From contig NZ_CP060713.1 of assembly GCF_014395785.1 (NCBI RefSeq), positions 276,501 through 340,500 of the forward strand: 64,000 nt of DNA. The letters are read 5' to 3'. Every line of letters begins with the position of its first letter. Within the stretch, counting starts at the first letter, position 1. A model generated the notes under the pieces. The model did not search any database, had not been told where the DNA came from, and saw only the letters and a program-made list of their open reading frames with translations. Shown here one piece after another: positions 44,045 through 52,075 of the stretch. The stretch is from Nocardioides mesophilus. Its GTDB lineage: Bacteria; Actinomycetota; Actinomycetes; Propionibacteriales; Nocardioidaceae. The translations under genes were made by a program, and so were the position numbers.

Positions 44045-44971
44045 ATGAGCATCGCGCTGAAGGACGCCGCCCTCGACACCAACCGCCCGTTCACCGTGGC
44101 TGCGGGACTCGCCGCGGGTCTCACCCGGTCCACGCTGCGCGGGCCGCTGTTCCGGCGCATCCTCCACGGCGTGTACATCGCCGCCCGGGTCCCGGTGCGT
44201 GCCCGGGAACGCATCGAGGCCGCGCTGCTCGTCCACCCGGACGGCGCCTGGGCGAGCCATGCGAGCGCGGCGCGGGTCTACCGCCTACCGGTGCCGGCGC
44301 GGTGCACCGACGAGCACGTGACCGTACGCCGACGTCAGGACCGTCGCGCCCGACGCGAGGTGGTCCCCCACCTGGCCGCCGAGCTGAGCCGCGCCTGCCT
44401 CGTCGCGGGCCTGCCGGTCAGTCGGCCGTTGGACCTGTTCCTCGAGCTGGCCGGACTGCTGAACCTGGTGGAGCTCGTCGTGGTCGGTGACGCGATGGTC
44501 CGGCTCGGGCTGGTCAGCAGGCAGGAGCTCGTCGACGCGATGGCGGTCAGCCACGATCCTCATGCCCGGGCCGCGCGCCGGGCAGCGACGTACGTCCGTG
44601 CGGAGGTCGACTCGCCCATGGAGAGCCGGCTGCGGATGCTCCTGGTGCTCGCGGGGCTGCCCGAGCCGCGGGTGAACTTCAAGCTGCTGTACGACGACGG
44701 CCGGGTCCGCTACCGGCTCGACCTGAGCTATCCGGAGCTGCAGCTCGCGGTGGAGTACGACGGGCGGCACCACCGCGACGACGACAAGCAGCACGAGAAC
44801 GACGTCGACCGCGACGAGTGGCTCGACTACCACGGCTGGATGCTCACCAAGGTCTTCTCCCGCGGGATCCAGGACTTCGACGGCACGGCCGGCGTGAAGG
44901 CCATGGAGGACCGGCTGCAGGTAGTCGGCGGGCTGGCCGACACCGAGCGGTTGTTGATGGACCAGGGCTGA
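44045..44971 (+). CDS. DUF559 (Vsr-like endonuclease fold) protein with AbiEi-like N-terminus
   Basis: 308 aa. The N-terminal half resembles the AbiEi/type IV antitoxin-like region (LTRSTLRGPLFRRILHGVYIA, HASAARVYRLP). The C-terminal DUF559 domain has YRLDLSYPELQLAVEYDGRHH followed by a His/Asp-rich stretch and DEWLDYHGWMLTKVFSRG, a pattern related to Vsr and other restriction-like nucleases (the acidic D, E and D residues are present). Many such genes occur per Nocardioides genome. Function is unproven and no partner gene is adjacent. Confidence 0.83.
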   Translation: MSIALKDAALDTNRPFTVAAGLAAGLTRSTLRGPLFRRILHGVYIAARVPVRARERIEAALLVHPDGAWASHASAARVYRLPVPARCTDEHVTVRRRQDRRARREVVPHLAAELSRACLVAGLPVSRPLDLFLELAGLLNLVELVVVGDAMVRLGLVSRQELVDAMAVSHDPHARAARRAATYVRAEVDSPMESRLRMLLVLAGLPEPRVNFKLLYDDGRVRYRLDLSYPELQLAVEYDGRHHRDDDKQHENDVDRDEWLDYHGWMLTKVFSRGIQDFDGTAGVKAMEDRLQVVGGLADTERLLMDQG

Positions 44972-45051
44972 TGACACGGACCCGGACGGGCCGTCCCGCC
45001 ACCCAGGCCGGAATCGCCCGGTACCACGACCTCGCTGGCTAGGATCAGGCC

Positions 45052-45282
45052 ATGGCCGACAACAACTGGGTCCAGCAGCGTGAGAAGACCGCGGCCCTGG
45101 ACGCCCTGTGCGAGGCCATCGAGCGGTACACCGCCGAGCACGGATACTCCCCCACCCGCGGGGAGTTGGCCGAGGCCACCGGCCTCGGGGAGAGCACGGT
45201 GAGGCGGCATCTGAAGTCGCTCATCGCCGAGGGCAGGGTGACCGAGGGCTCCGGTCCCCGTACCCTGCGCCTTGCCCTGTGA
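45052..45282 (+). CDS. small LexA-type winged-helix DNA-binding protein
   Basis: 76 aa. Nearly the whole protein matches the LexA DNA-binding domain pattern: LDALCEAIERYTAEHGYSPTRGELAEATGLGESTVRRHLKSL, then EGRVTEGSGPRTLRL. No protease domain follows. A TAGGAT box 10 bp before the ATG could be a -10 element. A perfect inverted repeat overlaps its stop codon, ahead of the next gene. Confidence 0.78.
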   Translation: MADNNWVQQREKTAALDALCEAIERYTAEHGYSPTRGELAEATGLGESTVRRHLKSLIAEGRVTEGSGPRTLRLAL

Positions 45283-45299
45283 TGCACGGTTTGCATCAC
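45279..45299. promoter_or_regulatory. perfect inverted repeat, candidate operator
   Basis: GTGATGCA (45279-45286), 5-base spacer, TGCATCAC (45292-45299). It overlaps the stop of the LexA-type gene and lies 105 bp before the membrane-protein gene at 45405. AT-rich DNA (TAATATCGCACAAAAGTAAAAG) follows at once, so a promoter may sit here. It is too short and unsupported by a T run to be a convincing terminator. Confidence 0.5.
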
Positions 45300-45404
45300 T
45301 TTCCGTAATATCGCACAAAAGTAAAAGTACGACGGCTAATGTCCTTGCCGTCGTCCCAGCGCCGCACCCATCCCATCACCACATCAACCGGGGGGTACCC
45401 ACCC

Positions 45405-45890
45405 ATGTTCAAGAAGCTTCTGATCGGCCTCGGGGCCGTGTTCCTGCTCATCATCGTCATCGGCGCGATCTCCGGCGGCGGTAGCGACTCCACCAGCGCT
45501 GACGAGGAGTCGATCTCCGGCACCAACGAGGACACCGCTGAGCCCGCCACGGAGGACGCCGGCGACACCAAGGAGCCGGCCAAGGAGGAGCCCGCCGCCG
45601 AGGAGTCCAAGCCCGCGGGCAACACCGTCGGCAACTGGACGATCCTCAACAAGCCGAAGTTCGGCCAGGAGTACGGCATGTTCAAGTCCGTCGACCTGCG
45701 CGTGCAGAACACCAGCGATTCCGAGGACGACCCGTGGCTGGAGATCCGCCTCACCAACGGCAACGACCTCGTGACCACGTTCGACTGCATCGGCCAGACC
45801 GTCCGTCCCGGTGAGACCACCACGCTGGAGTGCTCCAGCCTGGACGACTTCCGCAAGTTCACCGACTACGAGATCCTCAACGCGTTCTGA
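45405..45890 (+). CDS. membrane-anchored extracellular protein, unknown
   Basis: 161 aa. The ATG at 45405 follows a G-rich ribosome site. One N-terminal membrane segment (residues 3-23) precedes an acidic, Thr/Ser/Glu/Pro-rich linker (about 25-75) and a beta-rich domain with two Cys (FDCIGQ and LECSSL), like FxLYD-type domains. Coupled to the next gene by a TGATG overlap. No function can be given. Confidence 0.75.
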   Translation: MFKKLLIGLGAVFLLIIVIGAISGGGSDSTSADEESISGTNEDTAEPATEDAGDTKEPAKEEPAAEESKPAGNTVGNWTILNKPKFGQEYGMFKSVDLRVQNTSDSEDDPWLEIRLTNGNDLVTTFDCIGQTVRPGETTTLECSSLDDFRKFTDYEILNAF

Positions 45891-46272
45891 TGAGCAACTG
45901 GACGCCTCCCCGTCGCAGCCGACGCCGCCGCGCCAGCCGAAGGCCCGCACCGGCCTGCTCATCGGCCTCGGCGTGGCGGTCCCGGTCGCTGCCGTTGTAG
46001 GCGTGGCGGCAGGGTTCGGGCTCTCACGGATCGCCGCCGACGCACCTGTCATCGGGAACCACGCCAAGGACTGTCAAGTTGCGTTGGAGTACTCGATGGA
46101 CATGCTGGACATCATGTCCGACGGCTTCGACGCCAGCACCAACGACGACCTCTACGGGCTGGAGTCCGCCCTCGACGACATGCATCGGCTCACCGACCGC
46201 ATGGAACAGTCGACCGGTGTCAGCGAGGTCACCAAACTCGCGACGCGCGGCGACGCCGAGGAGTACGAATGA
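45890..46272 (+). CDS. small membrane protein (frame broken by one missing base)
   Basis: About 127 aa if one C is restored in the run at 45908-45911. The ATG at 45890 overlaps the previous stop and gives MSNWTPP. The restored frame continues PSQPTPPRQPKARTGLL, then a membrane segment (LIGLGVAVPVAAVVGVAAGFGL) and an acidic external helix (YSMDMLDIMSDGFDAS). Without correction no good start exists for this frame. The N-terminal leader, Pro-rich with one membrane helix, is common among actinobacterial envelope proteins. Function unknown. Confidence 0.6.
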
Positions 46273-46275
46273 CCC

Positions 46276-46350
46276 TGCACCCACCTGGGTGCACGTGCCG
46301 GAAGTGCCTGACGGGCCTCGGGAAGTGGAATCTCACTCCCGAGGCCCGTC
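46276..46350 (+). terminator. two hairpins after the small membrane protein
   Basis: First, TGCACCCA/TGGGTGCA (46276-46283 with 46286-46293). Second, a perfect 14-bp stem GACGGGCCTCGGGA (46310-46323) with TCCCGAGGCCCGTC (46337-46350). The second is the likely terminator of the two-gene unit upstream. Confidence 0.75.
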
Positions 46351-46399
46351 GGCGTCCCCGGCGTCTTAAGGTTCAAATCCAGATCAGGAAAAAGCAGAA

Positions 46400-46545
46400 G
46401 TGAAGTTCATTGTCGAGAACGGCTCGGGACCCAGCAGTGGTGGGTCAAGAACCCGGACGGCAAGGTCGTCTACGTGGACGCGGACCGTGGCCGCGCCGAG
46501 GATCAGCGCCTGCAGGTACCGCTGGGCCGTCTGCTCGAGTCATCA
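46400..46545 (+). pseudogene. 5' fragment of an unidentified gene
   Basis: A GTG at 46400 opens VKFIVENGSG. If one base is restored in the G run at 46426-46428, it continues QQWWVKNPDGKVVYVDADRG and then RAEDQRLQVPLGRLLES. The mix of Lys, Asn, Asp, Trp and Tyr is unlike shadow frames in this DNA. After about 46545 the reading turns into Arg/Ala/Ser-rich shadow sequence. No family is recognised. Confidence 0.4.
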
Positions 46546-46756
46546 CCTCGCGCAGCGCAGCCTGGGACGAGTCGTACTGCATCTGCAGCGAGGCCAGGTC
46601 GGGCTTCCAGCCGGCAGGGAGGATGGCGTCGAGCTCGCGGTGGAAGATCTGCTCCATCGCCATCTGCTGGAACGTGCGCAGCGGCAGCGTGAAGCCGTGC
46701 ACCTCGGCCAGCACCTCGATCAGCCGCTCCCGGTCCGGGTCCTTGTCTCTGTACAC
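46445..46756 (-). CDS. unidentified protein, probably 3'-truncated
   Basis: 103 aa from a GTG with GAAGGAAGAAGG just upstream. The first 72 residues look like real protein (YRDKDPDRERLIEVLAEVHG, then FHRELDAILPAGWKPDLASL). The last 30 become Arg/Pro/Gly-rich and lie antisense to the fragment at 46400-46545. The true homologous part probably ends near 46540. It is 12 bp downstream of the Cys-rich gene. No family is recognised. Confidence 0.45.
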   Translation of the reverse strand: MYRDKDPDRERLIEVLAEVHGFTLPLRTFQQMAMEQIFHRELDAILPAGWKPDLASLQMQYDSSQAALREVMTRADGPAVPAGADPRRGHGPRPRRRPCRPGS

Positions 46757-46768
46757 GACCTTCTTCCT

Positions 46769-47023
46769 TCAGTCCGCCTCGTGGTCGCCGGGACGGTCGC
46801 ACACCTCGATGATGGGGTTGACGATCGGCCGGTCGCAGAGTCCCGGCTGCCCGTTACTCACCACGGTGTGCTCGCAGAGCCCCAGGTCGCGGGTTGCCTC
46901 CCAAGGGCAGGACGCCTGCGCCCTGGCGATCTGGAGCGGCTGGTCGCGGGGAGGGAATCGCTTCACGCCGCAGGCGAGACAGTAGTCGCCCATCAGGACA
47001 TTGAAATTGGGGTCCTCGTTCAT
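46769..47023 (-). CDS. small Cys-rich protein, unknown
   Basis: 84 aa from the ATG at 47023; the frame extends upstream with less protein-like sequence. Six Cys are present, in CLAC, SCPWE, LCEH, LCDR and VCDR, which suggests metal binding. It appears co-transcribed with the truncated gene downstream. No family is recognised. Confidence 0.45.
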   Translation of the reverse strand: MNEDPNFNVLMGDYCLACGVKRFPPRDQPLQIARAQASCPWEATRDLGLCEHTVVSNGQPGLCDRPIVNPIIEVCDRPGDHEAD

Positions 47024-47204
47024 CCGCCAGCGGTGGTACGGCCGCGGGGGAGGTGCGGTGGGCTGCTCGGAACCTACCGGGAGCCGGAGAAGACCCTGCG
47101 CCGCGTCCGGCAGGCGCTCATCGTCCGAGGTGGGCGCGTACCGCGTCGGCTGAAGGACGACTGGCGTCCGTACTTCCCGGTGGACTGACGCCGCACCACC
47201 AGCG
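47024..47204. other. gap without a supported gene
   Basis: Open frames cross this stretch on both strands but none has a ribosome site or recognisable motif. One plus-strand frame ends in RRLKDDWRPYFPVD at 47188 and could be the tail of a lost gene. Beyond it the repeat arrays begin, so from 47024 to the transpeptidase stop at 47435 I support no gene. Confidence 0.5.
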
Positions 47205-47379
47205 CAGCTGTGCGCGGAATCGGCCGCGGCACGGCGTCGTGTGGCCGCCCGATTCACGGCTGTGCTCGAAACCGGCCCCGTACGCTACCGCCCCACCGCC
47301 GCAACCGCGGCTGTGCTCGAAAACGGCCGCGGAACGACACCGCCCCACCGCCAGAATCGCGGCTGTGCGCGATTTCGGC
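47205..47379. repeat. array B: four copies of the same 52-bp-period repeat, inverted relative to array A
   Basis: The 20-bp core, for example CGGCTGTGCTCGAAAACGGC, starts at 47205, 47257, 47308 and 47360, so periods are 52, 51 and 52 bp. Copies 1 and 4 read GTGCGCG in place of GTGCTCG, and bases 13-16 vary. Spacers share CCGCCCCACCGCC. It lies at the 3' side of the L,D-transpeptidase gene, 3.3 kb from array A. Confidence 0.9.
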
Positions 47380-47413
47380 GGCGGGGCGGGACTAAGCGGC
47401 GGGGCGGGACTAA
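47380..47413. repeat. two 18-bp direct repeats
   Basis: GGCGGGGCGGGACTAA occurs at 47380-47395 and 47398-47413, directly after array B and 22 bp before the L,D-transpeptidase stop. Period 18 bp. Confidence 0.75.
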
Positions 47414-47434
47414 ACGGGTGGATCGAAACGCAGG

Positions 47435-48691
47435 TCAGCTGAGCGCGGAGCCCTGGCGGTACTCCTGGAAGGTCTCGTTCCAGTCGCCGTAGCCGTTGGT
47501 CAGCGTCATCTCCCGGTCGGTGCCGGTGACCTCGACGACGTCGCCGCGCTTGGTCAGGTTGAACAGCCAGCCGGCATCGGCGGTGCTCATCCCGACGCAG
47601 CCGTGGCTGACGTTGGCGTTGCCCTGGGACCCGACCGACCACGGGGCCGCATGCAGGAACTCACCGGAGTAGGTGACCCGCATGGCGTACTCGACGTTGG
47701 AGAGGTTGTAGTACTCCGGGTTGTCCGGGGAGATGCCGGTCGTCGCGGCGTCCATCCGCTTGCTGCGGAACTTCTCGATGATGACCTTGGTGCCCGAGCG
47801 GGTGGTGAACCCGGGCTTGCCGGCGCTGATCGGGATGGTGCGCAGCAGCTCCCCGTTGCGGAAGACCCGCATCTGGTGGGCGGCGACGTCGATCTTGCTG
47901 ACCATCGCGTCGCCGACGTGGAAGGAGGTGCTCCGGCTCAGCTGCCCGTAGATGCCGTTGCCGGCCGGGATGCTGTTGATGTCGGCGGTGACGCGGACGT
48001 CGGTGCCGGGCTTCCAGTAGGTCTTCGGGCGCCAGTGCACCTCGTTGTCGCTGATCCAGTGCCACGCGCCGACCTGCGCCGGGGAGGAGGAGACGCTGAG
48101 GTGCTTCTCGATCGAGGCGCGGTCGGTGACCGGCACGTCGAACCTGACGATCACCGGCATGCCGACCCCGACAGTCTCGCCGCCCAGCGGCGCGATGCTC
48201 GGGTAGGTCTGCTGGTCGAGGCTGAGGTCCTCGGTCCGGAACGAGGTCTTGTCGCGCTTGGTGAGGCCGTCGGCGTCGACGGCGACGGAGCGGACGGTGT
48301 AGAGCAGGCCCGGCTCGAGACGGTCGGTGGAGGTCCAGACCCGGTCGCCCTCGGACAGCTCGCCGGCGAGCTTCTCCTTCTTCGCGCCGAACGTCACCTC
48401 GACGCTCTGGAAGGTGCCCTGGTCGGCGGTCAGCTTGACCTGCTGGTCGACGGGCACGCCCGCCTCGCCGGCGGGCAGGTTGTCGCTGATGGACGCGACC
48501 GAGACCGCGGGGGCCTCGGGGGACGCCGCGGACTCCGACTGCCCTGCGCTCGGGGACCCGGCCGCGGCCGGACCGTCGCTGTCAGCGGCCGCGGTGCAGC
48601 CGGCCAGTGCCACCGACAGGACGGCAGCTCCGGCAAGGACAGCACGACGGCGTGCATGGGCACGCGCGGATCTTCCGTGGCGATAAAGCAT
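47435..48691 (-). CDS. L,D-transpeptidase lipoprotein (YkuD, LdtMt-like)
   Basis: 418 aa. The signal peptide ends in a lipobox LAGC near residue 32. A Ser/Ala/Pro linker follows, then two Ig-like domains (about 65-265) and the YkuD catalytic domain with HGCVGMSTADAGW, where the Cys is the nucleophile. It forms 3-3 cross-links in peptidoglycan and is inhibited by carbapenems in known members. A C-terminal extension with YGDWNETFQEY is typical of actinobacterial Ldt. It lies downstream of ctaF after a hairpin. Confidence 0.93.
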   Translation of the reverse strand: MLYRHGRSARAHARRRAVLAGAAVLSVALAGCTAAADSDGPAAAGSPSAGQSESAASPEAPAVSVASISDNLPAGEAGVPVDQQVKLTADQGTFQSVEVTFGAKKEKLAGELSEGDRVWTSTDRLEPGLLYTVRSVAVDADGLTKRDKTSFRTEDLSLDQQTYPSIAPLGGETVGVGMPVIVRFDVPVTDRASIEKHLSVSSSPAQVGAWHWISDNEVHWRPKTYWKPGTDVRVTADINSIPAGNGIYGQLSRSTSFHVGDAMVSKIDVAAHQMRVFRNGELLRTIPISAGKPGFTTRSGTKVIIEKFRSKRMDAATTGISPDNPEYYNLSNVEYAMRVTYSGEFLHAAPWSVGSQGNANVSHGCVGMSTADAGWLFNLTKRGDVVEVTGTDREMTLTNGYGDWNETFQEYRQGSALS

Positions 48692-48837
48692 GAATTCCCC
48701 TCATCGAGCAACGTCTGGGCGCTCTTCAGAGTAACAACCGCTGATCGCCCATCCCGCATTCCCGACCGGTGGGAACCGTCACGTTGGCGTCACGATGCGG
48801 TGAACTGCAGGCGTACGACGCTGCTCCCGAGGTACGG

Positions 48838-48863
48838 CGCGCCGCCCCCGCCGGGGCGGCGCG
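48838..48863 (-). terminator. hairpin terminator after ctaF
   Basis: Perfect 11-bp stem CGCGCCGCCCC (48838-48848) with GGGGCGGCGCG (48853-48863), 4-base loop. It lies 55 bp past the ctaF stop, so it would close the ctaC-ctaD-ctaF transcript. No T run. Confidence 0.7.
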
Positions 48864-48917
48864 GACACCGGCCCTGAGCCGCCAGGGACCGGTCCAGACA
48901 GCCGCTCCCCGGACCCG

Positions 48918-49316
48918 TCAGTGGGCGTGCTCGCCGCGGTAGTACTCGTAGATCCAGCCGCACATCGCGATCGCACCGAGCCCGAAGCCCATGATCACCA
49001 TCCACCACTGCGCCATGGCGGTGCCGAAGACGATCACGCCCAGGGTGGCGGCGCACCACAGCGGCCACCAGGAGTGCGGGGGGAAGAAGCCCAGCTCACC
49101 GGCGCCGTCCGCGATCTCGGAGTCCTGCCGGTCCTCCGGGCGGGGCTCCATCCGGCGGGCGTGCGCCCACAGGTAGAAGGTCACCAGCAGCATCAGCAGG
49201 AACGTCATCGTCAGGGCCGACGCGCCGGTCCAGTCATAGGTGATGAACCAGTAGGCCGGGGCCACCAGCCCGAAGAAGACCGAGCAGATCGCGAAGAGCC
49301 ATGCCTCGGCCTTCAT
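48918..49316 (-). CDS. ctaF: cytochrome c oxidase subunit IV (actinobacterial)
   Basis: 132 aa. Four membrane segments (residues 5-28, 34-52, 83-100 and 105-125) are separated by an acidic loop, with the conserved [11 protein letters not shown] block of actinobacterial subunit IV. Overlaps the ctaD stop by 4 bases (ATGA). Part of the aa3 oxidase within the bc1-aa3 supercomplex. Confidence 0.94.
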   Translation of the reverse strand: MKAEAWLFAICSVFFGLVAPAYWFITYDWTGASALTMTFLLMLLVTFYLWAHARRMEPRPEDRQDSEIADGAGELGFFPPHSWWPLWCAATLGVIVFGTAMAQWWMVIMGFGLGAIAMCGWIYEYYRGEHAH

Positions 49317-51084
49317 CGGGGGTCACCATCCTTGTACGACTCGTCGGAGCCCATGTTCGCCTGCAGGTGCTCGTTGCGACCCTCGACGTTCGGCGCGTCC
49401 ACACCGTTGTGCTCGCCCAGGGCGGGGTTGTGCTCCATCTCCATGGCGGCGATCTCCGGGTGGTGGAGGTCGAACGCGGGCGACTCCGAGCGGATCCGCG
49501 GGATCGACACGAAGTTGTGCCGCGGCGGCGGGCTCGAGGTTGCCCACTCCAGCGACCGGCCCCAGCCCCACGGGTCGTCCCGCTCGACCATCGGGCCGCG
49601 GGCGGAGCGGTAGACGTTGAGCAGGAACGGCAGCGTGGAGGCGCCGAGCAGGAACGCGCCGACGGTGGACACCTGGTTCAGCGTGGTGAAGCCGTCGGAG
49701 GCGAGGTAGTCGGCGTAGCGACGCGGCATGCCCTCGACGCCGAGCCAGTGCTGCACCAGGAACGTCGTGTGGAAGCCGATGAACAGCAGCCAGAAGTGGA
49801 TCTTGCCGAGCCGCTCGTCGAGCATCTTGCCGGTGAACTTGGGCCACCAGTAGTAGAAGCCGGCGAACATCGCGAACACCACGGTGCCGAACACCACGTA
49901 GTGGAAGTGCGCCACCACGAAGTAGGAGTCGTTGAGGTGGAAGTCCAGCGGCGGGCTGGCCAGGATGACACCGGTCAGGCCACCGAACAGGAAGGTCACC
50001 AGGAAGCCGATCGACCACAGCATCGGGGTGTCGAACGAGATGGACCCGCCCCACATCGTGCCGATCCAGTTGAAGAACTTCACTCCGGTGGGCACCGCGA
50101 TCAGGAACGTCATGCCGGAGAAGAACGGCAGGTCGACCGCGCCGGTGACGAACATGTGGTGGGCCCACACCGCGGCGGAGAGCACCGCGATCGAGATCGT
50201 GGCCGCGACCAGGCCGACGTAGCCGAAGACCGGCTTGCGGCTGAACACCGGGAGGATCTCGGTGATGATGCCGAAGAACGGCAGCGCGATGATGTACACC
50301 TCGGGGTGGCCGAAGAACCAGAACAGGTGCTGCCAGAGGATCGGCCCGCCGTTGGCGGCGTCGAAGACATGCGCCCCGAGCTGTCTGTCGGCCTCCAGGG
50401 AGAGCAGCGCGCCGGCCAGGATCGGGAACGCGATCAGCACCAGCAGGCTGGTGACCAGCGTGTTCCAGACGAAGATCGGCATCCGGAACATGGTCATGCC
50501 GGGGGCGCGCATGCAGATGATCGTGGTGATGAAGTTGACCGCACCGAGGATCGTGCCGAGGCCGGCCATCCACAGGCCCATGATCCACAGGTCGCCGCCG
50601 ACACCGGGCGAGCGGACCTCGTTGGACAGCGGCGTGTAGGCGTACCAGCCGAAGTCGGCGGCGCCCTCGGGGTCAGGAACCCGAACGCCGCGATCAGGCC
50701 GCCGAAGAGGAACAGCCAGTAGCTGAACATGTTCAGCCGGGGGAACGCCACGTCCGGCGAGCCGATCTGCAGCGGCATGATCACGTTGGCGAAGCCGAAG
50801 AACAGCGGCGTCGCGAACAGCAGCAGCATGATCGTGCCGTGCATCGTGAACAGCTGGTTGTAGACCTCGTCGCTGACCACCTGGTTGCCGGGGAAGGCCA
50901 GCTCGCTGCGGATCATCAGCGCCATGATGCCGCCGATGAGGAACCACACGAACGACGTCGTCAGGTAGAGCTTGCCGATCAGCTTGTGGTCCGTCGTGGT
51001 GGCGATCCGGACGATGTTCTGGCCCAGGGTCCGGGGCCGGGTCACGGCTCCGGCCGCTGTCGTGCGGGCTGCGGTGGCGCTCAC
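49313..51084 (-). CDS. ctaD: cytochrome c oxidase subunit I (frame broken by one missing base)
   Basis: About 590 aa after restoring one G in the run at 50669-50672. The first part ends at AAFGFLTP, and the remainder resumes as [14 protein letters not shown]. Twelve membrane segments are expected. Ligand motifs are present: TMHGTIML (heme a), the CuB site His with Tyr in [19 protein letters not shown], and HFHYVVFG (heme a3). It reduces oxygen to water. It lies between ctaF and ctaC, overlapping each by 4 bases. The enzyme is normally indispensable, so I treat the break as a sequence error. Confidence 0.9.
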
Positions 51085-51983
51085 TGTGCGTCCTCCGTCG
51101 TGGTGGCGTCGGCCTGGGACTTCGGCTCCAGTCCGACCTTCGTGTCGACGTTCTCACCACCGCGGGCGATGCCCACGTTGCCCTGGTCCTCGAGGGACTT
51201 CAGGTAGGTGGCGAAGTCTTCGGGGCTGACCACCTTCACGTCGAAGAGCATCCGCGAGTGGTAGGTGCCGCAGAGCTCGGCACACCGGCCGTCGAAGGTG
51301 CCCTTCTCGGTGGGGGTGAAGGTGAAGCTGTTGTGGCGTCCGGGGACGACGTCCATCTTGAACAGGAACGCCGGCACCCAGAAGGAGTGGATGACGTCGG
51401 GCGAGACCAACGTGACGTCGATGCTCTCGCCGACCGGGAGCACGAGCGTCGGCCGGTCGCCGGTGGTGCCCGCGGTGAAGACGTTGGTGGAGCCGTCGAG
51501 GGCGTCGTCCTTGAGGTAGTTGAACGACCACGACCACTGGTAGCCGACGACCTCGATCTGGTGGTCCCCCGAGACGTCCTTGCCGTTCTCGCTGGCCGCC
51601 GGTGCGAGCACCTGGTTCTGCACGGTCACCGTGAAGTAGAAGAGCACCAGCACGATGATGATCGGCGCGATCGTGTAGAGGATCTCGATCGGCAGGTTGT
51701 AGCGCGTCTGCACCGGGACCTCGTCGTCGCTGCGCCGCCGGAAGGCGAACGCGGCGTACAGGATGAGGCCCCAGACCAGGACGCCGATGATGAGCGCCGC
51801 GATCCACGCCCCGTGCCACAGGTCATAGACGTGCTGGGCCCGATCGGTCGCCGGCTCAGGCAGGGCGAACCGCTTGATCTGAGCCTGGTCATCGGCCGAG
51901 CAGGCACCCAGCAGCAGGAGCCCCGCTGACGCGACCGTCAGCAGGGTGACCTTCCTCAGGCGCGGGGGGAGTTGCAGACCCAC
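51081..51983 (-). CDS. ctaC: cytochrome c oxidase subunit II (CuA)
   Basis: 300 aa from GTG. A lipoprotein signal with LLGAC near residue 28, two membrane segments (about 55-80 and 102-125) and a cupredoxin domain. CuA ligands are readable: His in IHSFWVPAF, then [12 protein letters not shown] with two Cys, Glu, His and Met. It receives electrons from QcrC. First gene of ctaC-ctaD-ctaF and divergent from the cysteine desulfurase-like gene. Confidence 0.95.
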   Translation of the reverse strand: MGLQLPPRLRKVTLLTVASAGLLLLGACSADDQAQIKRFALPEPATDRAQHVYDLWHGAWIAALIIGVLVWGLILYAAFAFRRRSDDEVPVQTRYNLPIEILYTIAPIIIVLVLFYFTVTVQNQVLAPAASENGKDVSGDHQIEVVGYQWSWSFNYLKDDALDGSTNVFTAGTTGDRPTLVLPVGESIDVTLVSPDVIHSFWVPAFLFKMDVVPGRHNSFTFTPTEKGTFDGRCAELCGTYHSRMLFDVKVVSPEDFATYLKSLEDQGNVGIARGGENVDTKVGLEPKSQADATTTEDAQ

Positions 51984-52075
51984 GAACGAGCCTCTCTCTC
52001 AGTGCGGCGGACAGGCAGAACCCTACTACTGCGCTTGCGGCGATCCGTGGTCAGGTCGGCCGGTAGTTTCACGGT

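Noticed and set aside
46370-46380. GGTTCAAATCC, identical to a common tRNA T-arm loop
   Set aside because: The flanking bases do not pair into a five-base T stem, there is no acceptor stem or CCA, and the upstream 70 bases fold into an unrelated hairpin. Probably chance; an attachment-site remnant cannot be supported.
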